From assembly GCA_029212925.1 (NCBI GenBank), contig JARGOB010000001.1, positions 228,924-292,923 of the forward strand: a DNA stretch of 64,000 bases, written 5' to 3'. The notes beneath the pieces are model-generated. The model was given only the letters and a program-made list of their open reading frames with translations, had not been told where the DNA came from and searched no databases. This DNA comes from Coxiellaceae bacterium (GTDB taxonomy: Bacteria > Pseudomonadota > Gammaproteobacteria > Coxiellales > Coxiellaceae). Made by a program: the position numbers and the translations under genes. This document shows, in pieces, positions 8,828 through 17,443 of the stretch; position 1 is the stretch's first letter; each line of letters begins with the position of its first letter.

Positions 8828-11826
8828 CGCAAGTTAATCGTTTAAGACAAGGTGGCCGCATTAAGCGTGATAATCGTGTTGATTTTACTTTTAATGGCAA
8901 GGTGTATTCGGGTTATCATGGAGACACGATCGCGTCTGCACTGTTGGCTAATAATGTTAAAATAGTTGGTCATAGTTTTAAATACAGACGTCCTAGGGGC
9001 ATTATTGGTTCCGGTGCCGAAGAGCCAAATGCGATTTTTCAATTGGATGAAGGTGCATACACCATTCCAAATATACGAGCAACACAAACAGCGTTAGCTC
9101 ACGGTATGGTGGTTAAGAGTGTAGGTCCCCAGAAAAGTATTATTAAAGGCTATGTGATTGGTAAGCTCGCTAGGTTTATGTCGCCAGGATTTTATTATAA
9201 AACATTTATGAAGCCAAAATTGCTGTGGCCATACCTTGAAAAAGCCATTCGAGCAAATACAGGGTTGGGGCATGCGCCTAAACAAAATGATGATGATGTT
9301 TATGACAAGCACATGCATCATTGTGATATGTTAATCATCGGCGCTGGACCTGCTGGCTTATCTGCAGCTTTGCATGCGGCAAATACCAATGCGCGCGTTA
9401 TGCTGGTCGATGAGCAAAATGAGCTGGGCGGTTGTTTACTGTCAGAAAATATTATTATTAATGAGGTGGAGTGCTCAGAGTGGCTGCGTGCGGCGGTTGA
9501 TACATTGAATAAGGCTTCAAATGTTATTGTTTTATGCCATAGCACGGCTTTTGGTTATTACGATCACAACTTTGTCGCTGTTAAGCAGCTGCGTAGTGAC
9601 TATAAAAAAGGTGGTTTGAAAAGTCGTGAGCGCTTACATCGTATACGTGCGAAACAAATTATTTTAGCTACGGGTTCAATTGAGCGCCCCATTGTGTTTT
9701 CAAATAATGATAGGCCGGGTGTGATGTTGAATTCAGCTGTTCATATGTATATTCGACGTTATGGTGTTTTACCGGGTAAAAATATTGTTTTGTTTACAGC
9801 GAATGATACGGCATACCTTACCGCACTTGCTATTATAGAGGCGGGGGGCAGCGTTGCCGCTATTGTTGACTGTCGCAAGGTTACAACGCATTCACTTTTA
9901 TTTCAGTTAAAAGATCTTGGTGTTGATGTTTACTTTAACCATGCGGTAATTGATGTTAAAGGTGAAAATTCAGTTACTAGTGCTGTTGTAGCTCCGATAG
10001 ATGGGGCTGCTAAGCAAGTAGTGGGTGATGCTTTTGAGATACAATGTGATCTTATAGCAAGTTCTGGAGGTTATAGTCCCGTTATTCATCTGCATTCACA
10101 TACTGGTTGCAGGCCGCAATGGTCAGAGCAGTGTATTGGTTTCATTCCAGGTAATACGTTAGATGATATGCATGCGGCTGGTGCCTGCAATGGCGCGCAA
10201 AGTTTAACGGCATGTTTTTCTGAAGGTGTTGATGCAAGTAAAAAAGCATTGTCGCTATGCGGTATATTATCAAGTAAAGACGTCACTCATTTTCTGGTTA
10301 ACAATGAATACAAAATTTCATATCAAGCTGTCTTTAGCGTGCCGCATACTGATACAGTCGCGCGTGCACCTAAACAATTTGTTGATTTTCAGTTGGATGT
10401 GACTAAAGCAGGGATAGAGCAAGCTGCCTGTGAGAATTTTACATCGATTGAGCATGTGAAGCGCTATACCGCCTTAGGGTTTGGCACGGATCAAGGTAAG
10501 TTGGGTAATATTAATGGTATGGCAATATTGGCAGATAAGCTGGGTCAGTCTATCGCTGAAACGGGGACTACTATTTTTCGCCCAGCCTATACACCGGTAA
10601 CATTTGGTGCCATTGCAGGGCGAGATGTGGGTCAGTTGTTTGATCCTATTCGAAAAACAGCTTTGCATCGCTGGCATGAAGAGCATGGTGCAGAATTTGA
10701 AAATGTTGGGCAATGGAAGCGCCCTTGGTTTTACCCAAAGATAAATGAAACTATGCAGCAAGCTGTTGATCGCGAATGTTTGGCTGTTCGGCATGGTGTT
10801 GGAATATTAGATGCTTCTACGTTGGGTAAGATAGATATTCAAGGGCCTGATGCGGCTGAATTTTTAAATCGCATTTATACTAATGCTTATTTGAAATTAG
10901 GCATTGGTAAATGCCGTTATGGGTTGATGTTGAATGAAGATGGCATGGTGTTTGATGATGGGGTATGTGCCCGTTTAGGTACAAATCATTATTTAATGTA
11001 TACGACTACCGGTGGTGCAGCGAAAGTGTTTGAGCATCTTGAATGTTGGCATCAGACAGAGTGGCCTGAGCTTCAAGTGTATTTTACTTCGGTGACCGAT
11101 CATTATGTTACAGCTACTATAACGGGGCCGGATTCAAGGAAGGTGCTGTCAAAGCTTTGTACGGACATTGACCTATCAAGCGAAAATTTTAAGTTTATGG
11201 ATCATAGGTATGGCACCGTTGCTGGTGTTAAAGCGCGTGTGTTTCGGATTAGTTTTACTGGTGAATTAACTTTTGAAGTTAATGTTAATGCAAATTACGG
11301 CAGGTATGTTTGGCAAGCGCTGATTAACGCCGGTGCTGAATTTAATATAACGCCTTATGGCACAGAGGCAATGCATGTTTTGCGTGCTGAAAAGGGTTAT
11401 GTTATTACCGGTCAAGAGACGGATGGTTCAGTAACGCCGGTTGATTTAAATATGAGTTGGGCTTTATCTAAGAAAAAAGCATTTAGTTATATCGGAAAAA
11501 GAGGGCTGTCACGTAAAGATTTGATGAGAGAAAACAGAAAGCAATTGGTTGGTCTCGTTACTAATGATCCTTTGAAGGTTATCCCTGAAGGTGCCCAGAT
11601 AGTAAATAACAATAAATCAACCCCACCATCTGAGATGCAAGGGCATGTTACTTCTAGTTACTACAGCGCCGCTTTAAAACATTCTGTTGCTTTAGCGCTG
11701 GTTAAATCTGGTTTAAATCGTATGGGTGAGACAGTGTTTTGTTACACACCTTTTGGTCGAATGATTGAAGCGACCATAACTGAATCTATTTTTTATGATA
11801 AAGAGGGAGTACGCCAACATGCATAG
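8824..11826 (+). CDS. soxA: Sarcosine oxidase subunit alpha
   Basis: A 1000-aa subunit with three recognisable parts. An N-terminal 2Fe-2S-like fold (to about residue 95) contains KYRRPRGIIGSG. A pyridine-nucleotide binding domain has IIGAGPAGLSAALHAA near residue 171. A C-terminal GcvT-like aminomethyltransferase domain (from about residue 610) contains DIQGPDAAEFLNRIYTN and GMVFDDGV, and is expected to bind tetrahydrofolate and make 5,10-methylene-THF. Length and order agree with bacterial SoxA. It overlaps soxD at the 5' end and the upstream soxG start at the 3' end, so the four subunits are a tightly coupled operon. Confidence 0.96.
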   Translation: MTQVNRLRQGGRIKRDNRVDFTFNGKVYSGYHGDTIASALLANNVKIVGHSFKYRRPRGIIGSGAEEPNAIFQLDEGAYTIPNIRATQTALAHGMVVKSVGPQKSIIKGYVIGKLARFMSPGFYYKTFMKPKLLWPYLEKAIRANTGLGHAPKQNDDDVYDKHMHHCDMLIIGAGPAGLSAALHAANTNARVMLVDEQNELGGCLLSENIIINEVECSEWLRAAVDTLNKASNVIVLCHSTAFGYYDHNFVAVKQLRSDYKKGGLKSRERLHRIRAKQIILATGSIERPIVFSNNDRPGVMLNSAVHMYIRRYGVLPGKNIVLFTANDTAYLTALAIIEAGGSVAAIVDCRKVTTHSLLFQLKDLGVDVYFNHAVIDVKGENSVTSAVVAPIDGAAKQVVGDAFEIQCDLIASSGGYSPVIHLHSHTGCRPQWSEQCIGFIPGNTLDDMHAAGACNGAQSLTACFSEGVDASKKALSLCGILSSKDVTHFLVNNEYKISYQAVFSVPHTDTVARAPKQFVDFQLDVTKAGIEQAACENFTSIEHVKRYTALGFGTDQGKLGNINGMAILADKLGQSIAETGTTIFRPAYTPVTFGAIAGRDVGQLFDPIRKTALHRWHEEHGAEFENVGQWKRPWFYPKINETMQQAVDRECLAVRHGVGILDASTLGKIDIQGPDAAEFLNRIYTNAYLKLGIGKCRYGLMLNEDGMVFDDGVCARLGTNHYLMYTTTGGAAKVFEHLECWHQTEWPELQVYFTSVTDHYVTATITGPDSRKVLSKLCTDIDLSSENFKFMDHRYGTVAGVKARVFRISFTGELTFEVNVNANYGRYVWQALINAGAEFNITPYGTEAMHVLRAEKGYVITGQETDGSVTPVDLNMSWALSKKKAFSYIGKRGLSRKDLMRENRKQLVGLVTNDPLKVIPEGAQIVNNNKSTPPSEMQGHVTSSYYSAALKHSVALALVKSGLNRMGETVFCYTPFGRMIEATITESIFYDKEGVRQHA

Positions 11827-12451
11827 TGTCGATAGCGAATTAAAAAAGGAGTACGCCAACATGTATAATGCAGAGATCGAGGAAAAAAAAGAATCGCCAC
11901 TTTTTTATTTTAACAAAGAGTTATTAGATACCCAAGATAAAGAGTCATATCTGCAGATGTCTGAAGTTTCCGGTAATGCTTATTTTGTGTTAAGGGGTGA
12001 TAAGAATTCAGCAGATTTAGAGCAGGCGTTATATAAACATTTAAAACTGTATTTGCCGCAGAACCCAAGAGAAATGGCAAAGAGTGTGTGTGCCGCAATT
12101 TATTACATTTCGTTTGATGAATGGCTTATTGTTGTTGATGAAGTTAAGTTAACTACTGTTGATGCCCATTTGCGTGCTGACCTTTCTGGGCACGTACAGT
12201 TAGTCGATAATACTGGCGGCATGACGCAGCTTAATATGCAAGGTCAAACAGTTCATACCTTATTACAAAAGCTATGCAATTATGATTTCCATCCAAGCCA
12301 CTTCCCTGTGGGTGCATGTGTGCAAACCAAAATAGCTAAAACTTCAGGTCTCGTTGTTAGGTGGGGTGAGTATGCATTTGCTTTATATATAAGGCGTAGT
12401 TTTTGTGATTATATTACAGCATGGTGTTTAGATGCGGCTGTAGACTGCTAA
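11819..12451 (+). CDS. soxG: Sarcosine oxidase subunit gamma
   Basis: The last gene of the soxBDAG operon encodes the gamma subunit, 210 aa from ATG 11819 or 196 aa from ATG 11861. Family-typical segments are LSGHVQLVDNTGGMTQL and FPVGACVQTKIAKTSGLVV. Two in-frame starts each have the same 16-nt leader, GGAGTACGCCAACATG, at 11806-11821 and 11848-11863, exactly 42 nt apart; this looks like a duplicated ribosome site plus start codon. The first start overlaps the soxA stop by 8 nt. A third in-frame ATG at 11795 lies within soxA and lacks a good ribosome site. Which start is used cannot be decided from sequence. Confidence 0.9.
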   Translation: MHSVDSELKKEYANMYNAEIEEKKESPLFYFNKELLDTQDKESYLQMSEVSGNAYFVLRGDKNSADLEQALYKHLKLYLPQNPREMAKSVCAAIYYISFDEWLIVVDEVKLTTVDAHLRADLSGHVQLVDNTGGMTQLNMQGQTVHTLLQKLCNYDFHPSHFPVGACVQTKIAKTSGLVVRWGEYAFALYIRRSFCDYITAWCLDAAVDC

Positions 12452-12464
12452 CTATTACAGTTTA

Positions 12465-12493
12465 TTTAGAAAAATACAATTAAGTGTTATACT
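12465..12493 (+). promoter_or_regulatory. Predicted sigma-70 promoter
   Basis: TTTAGA (12465-12470) and TATACT (12488-12493) are separated by 17 nt, 33 bp before the start of the 133-aa membrane protein gene. The match is 4/6 and 5/6 to the consensus. Confidence 0.5.
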
Positions 12494-12525
12494 CTCGCCC
12501 TTTTAGATTAAGGGAGTAGGAAACA

Positions 12526-12927
12526 ATGAGAGCGAGACAAGATAATCAACAGCGAGGTGTCGGTGAAATTCGTTTCATGTTTGGCATGTATTTAGCTGGC
12601 ATGGTAGGCGCGTTAGTAGCGGGTGGTGTTGCGAAACTCGTTTATGATGAAGTTCGTCAAGCATGGAGCGATGATACTGTTCCTACAATCGTTGCAGGCT
12701 GTACGGCATTTCTTGCGTACGCTGCAGTTACTGCAGGCAGTATGTATGGTGGTGGGGTGACTATGCGTCGTTTAGGTATGAGTGGTAGTTTGTTTCCGTG
12801 TTGTAACAAAAATCGTGTGGACGGTGCTACCGCACCTGCGGCGGCTACTTTTACTACGTCAACAGCAGCAAAAGATGAGGTGCTAGTAGAACCCGGTAGT
12901 CATAGAAACCCGCTTGCTAACCCCTAG
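12526..12927 (+). CDS. Small two-TM membrane protein of unknown function
   Basis: A 133-aa protein not recognised as a known family. Two Gly/Ala-rich transmembrane segments are visible: about residues 16-40 (MYLAGMVGALVAGG) and about 58-85 (VAGCTAFLAYAAVTAGSMYG). Small-xxx-small spacing suggests helix packing or oligomerisation. A cytosolic-looking CCNKN segment and a polar Ala/Thr-rich tail follow. AGGGAG lies 10 bp before the ATG and a good promoter is present, which supports expression. Confidence 0.65.
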   Translation: MRARQDNQQRGVGEIRFMFGMYLAGMVGALVAGGVAKLVYDEVRQAWSDDTVPTIVAGCTAFLAYAAVTAGSMYGGGVTMRRLGMSGSLFPCCNKNRVDGATAPAAATFTTSTAAKDEVLVEPGSHRNPLANP

Positions 12928-12981
12928 TAATTGCAGGCTGGTTAATTTTAATCGTTAATACTGGCTTAATATTCATACTGT

Positions 12982-13025
12982 AACCTCATGCACATATATG
13001 TGATTAAAAATGTGTGCAAGAGGTT
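12982..13025 (+). promoter_or_regulatory. Hairpin that would occlude the pilin ribosome binding site
   Basis: AACCTC (12982-12987) pairs with GAGGTT (13020-13025), and TGCACA (12989-12994) pairs with TGTGCA (13013-13018), with one A-A mismatch between the two stems and an 18-nt loop. The 3' arm holds the AAGAGG Shine-Dalgarno used by the ATG at 13029, so folding would block translation. Confidence 0.45.
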
Positions 13026-13028
13026 GGT

Positions 13029-13511
13029 ATGAGTATTTTTAGCCGAGCAAAGTCGGTTGGCTTTACATTAGTAGAGCTGATAATTGTTATTGTTTTATTA
13101 GCTATTTTATCTGCATTCGCAGTACCGAAATTTATTAATCTTACAAGAAGCGCCAATAAGGCCACAGTAGGCCAAATCTTTGCTTCTTTTCAATCAGCTG
13201 TGAATTTAGCGCATGCGAAGTGGATGCTTAAAGGCAAGCCTGCCACAATTACCATGCAAGGCTCTGTCATTCCCATGACGAGTACTGGCTGGCCAGGTAG
13301 TAATGCCATGACTAATGTGGCTTGTGAAGCTTTGTGGCATGGTGTCATGACCAATAGTACGACGTCGATCAATAGAGGGGTCGAGCATTATACTGACAAT
13401 TACAGTATCTTTGGTCAGGATTCTTTTTGCTATTTTCACTACGCGAATCCACAAACACGCTTTCTCAAGTATGAAACCGATACCGGTGTGCTGACTATCG
13501 TAAACAACTAA
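13029..13511 (+). CDS. Type IV pilin-like protein (prepilin-type N-terminus)
   Basis: A 160-aa protein with a class III signal peptide: a short basic leader, the prepilin peptidase site G|FTLVELIIVIVLLAIL, a Glu at +5, and a hydrophobic helix that continues to AVPKF. The globular part has a pair of cysteines (CEALW and FCYFHY) that could form the C-terminal disulfide of pilins. GTG 13014 is a possible earlier start, but ATG 13029 has AAGAGG at suitable spacing. No other pilus or secretion genes lie nearby, so it is an orphan pilin or pseudopilin. Its ribosome site lies in the hairpin at 12982-13025. Confidence 0.85.
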   Translation: MSIFSRAKSVGFTLVELIIVIVLLAILSAFAVPKFINLTRSANKATVGQIFASFQSAVNLAHAKWMLKGKPATITMQGSVIPMTSTGWPGSNAMTNVACEALWHGVMTNSTTSINRGVEHYTDNYSIFGQDSFCYFHYANPQTRFLKYETDTGVLTIVNN

Positions 13512-13611
13512 GCATGCACGCTGCGTTAAGCGCCCTGTGTTAAAACTGAACTATAATTACACCTATGTTTAAATGTATATAAATAGAGTGAACGAGTTGT
13601 CGGCATAAACA

Positions 13612-13640
13612 TTGCAGATCCCTGAAAGAACTGGTATAAA
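13612..13640 (+). promoter_or_regulatory. Predicted sigma-70 promoter of the fad operon
   Basis: TTGCAG (13612-13617) and TATAAA (13635-13640) are 17 nt apart, and TGG just before the -10 gives an extended-10-like element. It lies 34 bp before fadE. A fatty-acid-responsive operator was not recognised. Confidence 0.45.
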
Positions 13641-13673
13641 TTCGACAGCGAAATTCTCAGGAAAGGGGTAGTT

Positions 13674-16139
13674 ATGTTAACTTTATTGGCATGGGTAGTG
13701 CTGCTGTTTGTTGTCGGTGGTTTGGCTTATTATCGTGCAAAGCCAATGGTGTGGATTCCAGTAGTGGGTGTGTTTTTAGCGGTATACACCGGTTTACATG
13801 CGATGTCGTATGTGACGTTGACCATCTTCTGGGCGATTTGGTTGGTGGCATCATTAACCATGATGTTAACCAAAGTACGTATGCAACTTATTACTGTGCC
13901 TTTTTTGTTCTGGTTTCGTAAGCAACAACCCCCTTTGACATCTGCTGAGCGTATTGCTTTAGAGGCTGGTGGTGTTTGGTGGGAAAAAGCGTTTTTTGAT
14001 GGTGATCCTGATTGGTCAGAATTGGATAAAATGCCAGAAGCAACATTAACGCCTGAAGAGCAAGCGTTTATCGACAACCAGGTCGAAACTCTATGCAGCA
14101 TGTTAGATGATTGGAAGATGGTGCATGATGATCAAGACATGCCTAAAGCGACATGGGACTATATCAAGAAAGAAAAGTTCTTAGGTTTGGTGATCGATAA
14201 GGAGTATAAAGGTCTAGGATTTTCTGCGGTAGCGCATTCGGCGATTGTGAGTAAAATTGCCAGCCGCAGTGTTAGTGCTGCTGTGAGTATTATGGTGCCA
14301 AACTCATTGGGGCCAGCAGAATTTTTATCTCACTATGGTACAAAGGAACAAAAAGATTATTACTTGCCGCGCTTAGCGGAAGGTAAAGAAATTCCATGCT
14401 TTGGTTTGACGGCACCGAATGCGGGCAGTGATGCGACCAATTTGTCGGATACCGGTGTGGTGTGTAAGGGTGAATACGAAGGCGTTGAAGTGACGGGTAT
14501 CCGTTTAAACTTTAATAAGCGTTATATTACCTTAGCACCGATTACCACGCTGTTAGGTTTGGCGTTTCAGCTGTATGATCCGGATCACTTGTTAGGTGAT
14601 AAAGACTTTATTGGTATTACATTAGCATTGATCCCATCAAAACACCCAGGCGTAGAAACCGGCCCACGTCATGCGCCATTAAACTTAGCCTTTATGAATG
14701 GTCCATTGCGTGGCAAAGACGTATTTATTCCGCTCGACTTTATTATTGGTGGTAAAGACAATGTGGGGCGTGGTTGGCAAATGATGATGGAATGCTTGGC
14801 GGTTGGCCGTGGTATTTCATTGCCATCACTGGCTACTGGTGCGGCTAAATTCTCAGCGCGTATGACGGGTGCTTATGCCAAAGTGCGTGAACAATTCAAG
14901 CGTCCGATCGGTGACTTCGAAGGTGTGCAATTAGCTCTGTCTCGCATTGGTGGCTTGGCATATTTATGTGAAGCCACGCGTTTAATGAGCGCATTAGCAG
15001 TTGACGCCGATACACGTCCGTCAGTAGCCTCTGCAATTGTTAAATATCACTTGACCGAAATTGGTCGTAAAGTGGTGGATGATGCCATGGATGTGCATGG
15101 TGGTCGCGGTATTCAAATGGGCCCATCGAATTATTTAGGCTATTTATATACGGCTATCCCAGTGTGCATAACGGTAGAAGGCGCTAATATCTTAACGCGT
15201 AACTTGATTATCTTTGGTCAAGGCGTGTTGCGTTGTCATCCGTATTTAGAAAAAGAAATTCGTGCCAGTGAAAAACCAGATGATAAAGCCAGCCAAGAAG
15301 AATTCGATCACCTGCTGTGCTCGCACGTTGGTTTGGTGCTTAAAGAAGTAGTGCGTTCGGTTGCTTATGGTGTGACCGGCGGTCGTTTTATTGCGGTGAG
15401 TGGTCATGCTAGTACGAAGAAATATTACCGCCAATTAACGCGCATGAGTAATGCATTTGCTTTATTGACTGAAGCTTCACTAGCTGTGTTGGGTAATAAA
15501 TTAAAGTTCAAAGAAGCATTGTCTGCTCGTTTAGGTGATATTTTGAGTCACTTATTTATGGCTTCTGCGGTATTAAAATACTTTAAAGATAACGGTTCTA
15601 AACAAGAAGAGTTGGTGTTTGTTGATTGGTCGATACAATACTGCTTGTATCAAATGCAGCAAGCGTTTAATGAGATAATTGATAACTTCCCGAATCGTTG
15701 GGTAGCTCGTGTTATAAAAGTGATGGTATTCCCGTGGGGACGTGCTTATAAGTACCCTGGCGACAAGCCCAGCTTTGAAATTGCCAAGATCTTGCAAACT
15801 AATTCTCCATTACGTGATTATGTAACGCGGGGTATTTTCGTTGGTGGTGAAGATGATCCAACCGGTTCGGTTGAGGCAGCTTTTCAGTCATTAACTGCTA
15901 ACGAGGCACTGATCGCGAAATTGAAACAAGCGGTTAAGCAAGGCCGTGTTAGTGCGAAACAAAATTTACAACAAAAAGCCAAGGCGGCATTAGAACAAAA
16001 CATTATTAGCGAAGGTGAATATAAGCAATTAGCTCATCTCGATGCTTTGGTATGGGATTCATTGCAAGTCGATGAATTTGGAAAAAATAAGAAAAAGGGA
16101 AATCTGAATGACAAACAACAGCACCAAAAAACCACTTAA
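13674..16139 (+). CDS. fadE: Acyl-CoA dehydrogenase, FadE type
   Basis: An 821-aa FAD enzyme for the first step of beta-oxidation (acyl-CoA to trans-2-enoyl-CoA), close in length to E. coli FadE (814 aa). Two or three N-terminal transmembrane helices (residues about 3-65) anchor it to the membrane, then the acyl-CoA dehydrogenase core begins near residue 120. Visible landmarks are CFGLTAPNAGSDATNLSDTG (substrate/FAD region), DAMDVHGGRGIQMGPSNYL, and ITVEGANILTRNLIIFGQG. The start has AGGAAAGGGG as ribosome site. Its 3' end overlaps fadI by 32 nt. First gene of a fadE-fadI-fadJ operon that would carry out the whole oxidation spiral. Confidence 0.95.
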   Translation: MLTLLAWVVLLFVVGGLAYYRAKPMVWIPVVGVFLAVYTGLHAMSYVTLTIFWAIWLVASLTMMLTKVRMQLITVPFLFWFRKQQPPLTSAERIALEAGGVWWEKAFFDGDPDWSELDKMPEATLTPEEQAFIDNQVETLCSMLDDWKMVHDDQDMPKATWDYIKKEKFLGLVIDKEYKGLGFSAVAHSAIVSKIASRSVSAAVSIMVPNSLGPAEFLSHYGTKEQKDYYLPRLAEGKEIPCFGLTAPNAGSDATNLSDTGVVCKGEYEGVEVTGIRLNFNKRYITLAPITTLLGLAFQLYDPDHLLGDKDFIGITLALIPSKHPGVETGPRHAPLNLAFMNGPLRGKDVFIPLDFIIGGKDNVGRGWQMMMECLAVGRGISLPSLATGAAKFSARMTGAYAKVREQFKRPIGDFEGVQLALSRIGGLAYLCEATRLMSALAVDADTRPSVASAIVKYHLTEIGRKVVDDAMDVHGGRGIQMGPSNYLGYLYTAIPVCITVEGANILTRNLIIFGQGVLRCHPYLEKEIRASEKPDDKASQEEFDHLLCSHVGLVLKEVVRSVAYGVTGGRFIAVSGHASTKKYYRQLTRMSNAFALLTEASLAVLGNKLKFKEALSARLGDILSHLFMASAVLKYFKDNGSKQEELVFVDWSIQYCLYQMQQAFNEIIDNFPNRWVARVIKVMVFPWGRAYKYPGDKPSFEIAKILQTNSPLRDYVTRGIFVGGEDDPTGSVEAAFQSLTANEALIAKLKQAVKQGRVSAKQNLQQKAKAALEQNIISEGEYKQLAHLDALVWDSLQVDEFGKNKKKGNLNDKQQHQKTT

Positions 16140-17418
16140 TGTTTATGTTGTCGATGGTTCACGTACACCATTTTTAAAGGCCCGCGGAAAACCCGGGCCT
16201 TTTGCTGCTTCTGACCTAGCAGTGCAAGCGGGCCGTGTTTTATTGGCACGTCAAAACTTTACACCAGACCAATTAGACGAAGTTGTTATTGGTTGCATGA
16301 TGCCGAGTGAAAATGAGGCTAATATTGGACGTATTATTGGCTTGCGTTTAGGCACTGGTAACGGCGTACCTGGATGGACGGTACAACGTAACTGCGCTTC
16401 TGGTATGCAGGCGTTAGATTCAGCGGTTAAAGACATTGCCAGTGGTCGTCATGACCTTGTGTTGGCCGGTGGTACAGAAGCCATGAGTCGTGCGCCATTG
16501 CTATTTAATAAATACGCTGTGAATTGGTTTGCTAGCATGATGCGTGCTAAGAGCATGGGTAGCAAAATGGCGATGATGGCTAAATTCCGCCCGAAATTCA
16601 TGACGCCGATTATTGCGTTGTTAAAAGGTTTAACGGATCCGATTTTAGGCATTGGCATGGGGCAAACGGCTGAAGAAATTGCCTATGAGTTCGATATCAC
16701 GCGTAAGGATATGGATGAGTTTGCGTCACGCAGCCAACAACGTGCTTTTGAAGGGCAAAAAGACAGTGCTTTTGCTAACGAAATTACTGCACTATATGAT
16801 GAGAAGGGTAAGGTTTACGAAAAAGACGATGGTGTGCGTGGTGATAGTACCGTTGAAAATCTTGCCAAGCTAAAGCCATTCTTTGATAAAAAGTTTGGTC
16901 GTGTAACGGCCGCCAACAGTTCACAAGTAACTGATGGTGCTGCTTTGCTATTGTTAGCCAGTGAAGAAGCAGTAAAGAAATATGACCTGCCAGTGATGGG
17001 CAAGATTGTTGATGTTAATTGGGCTGCGTTAGATCCAAAAGTGATGGGCTTAGGGCCGGCATTTTCATCAGTACCTGTATTGCAGCGTAATAAGCTGACA
17101 TTGAAAGACATCGATTATTGGGAAATCAACGAAGCGTTCGCTGCGCAAGTAATTGGCTGTGTGCGTGCGATGGCATCCGATGAATTCTGTAAAGAACATT
17201 TCGGTTTAGATAAAGCGGTGGGTGAAATTCCTGCAGACCGATTGAATGTTGATGGTGGCGCGATTGCTTGTGGTCATCCGGTGGGTGCAAGTGGTGCACG
17301 TATCGTATTGCATTTATTGGATGTTCTAAAGCGCAAAGATGCTAAGCGTGGTATTGCTACTATATGTATCGGTGGCGGCCAGGGCGGCACAATGTTAATT
17401 GAGCGTGTTGAGCAATAA
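16108..17418 (+). CDS. fadI: 3-ketoacyl-CoA thiolase FadI
   Basis: A 436-aa thiolase, the same length as E. coli FadI, which cleaves 3-ketoacyl-CoA with CoA. The nucleophilic cysteine is C96 in NCASGMQALDSAV. The C-terminal catalytic motifs are NVDGGAIACGHPVGASGAR and CIGGGQGGTMLIE. The start lies inside fadE with an AAGGGAAA ribosome site, so the two are probably co-translated. The gene ends 25 bp before fadJ. The partner fadJ directly downstream supports FadI rather than a biosynthetic acetoacetyl-CoA thiolase. Confidence 0.93.
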   Translation: MTNNSTKKPLNVYVVDGSRTPFLKARGKPGPFAASDLAVQAGRVLLARQNFTPDQLDEVVIGCMMPSENEANIGRIIGLRLGTGNGVPGWTVQRNCASGMQALDSAVKDIASGRHDLVLAGGTEAMSRAPLLFNKYAVNWFASMMRAKSMGSKMAMMAKFRPKFMTPIIALLKGLTDPILGIGMGQTAEEIAYEFDITRKDMDEFASRSQQRAFEGQKDSAFANEITALYDEKGKVYEKDDGVRGDSTVENLAKLKPFFDKKFGRVTAANSSQVTDGAALLLLASEEAVKKYDLPVMGKIVDVNWAALDPKVMGLGPAFSSVPVLQRNKLTLKDIDYWEINEAFAAQVIGCVRAMASDEFCKEHFGLDKAVGEIPADRLNVDGGAIACGHPVGASGARIVLHLLDVLKRKDAKRGIATICIGGGQGGTMLIERVEQ

Positions 17419-17443
17419 AGCGAATTATAAAGAGGATTTAGAG

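Noticed and set aside
11795..11818. Earlier ATG for soxG
   Set aside because: Lies deeper in soxA without a ribosome site; the two downstream ATGs each have GGAG at good spacing.
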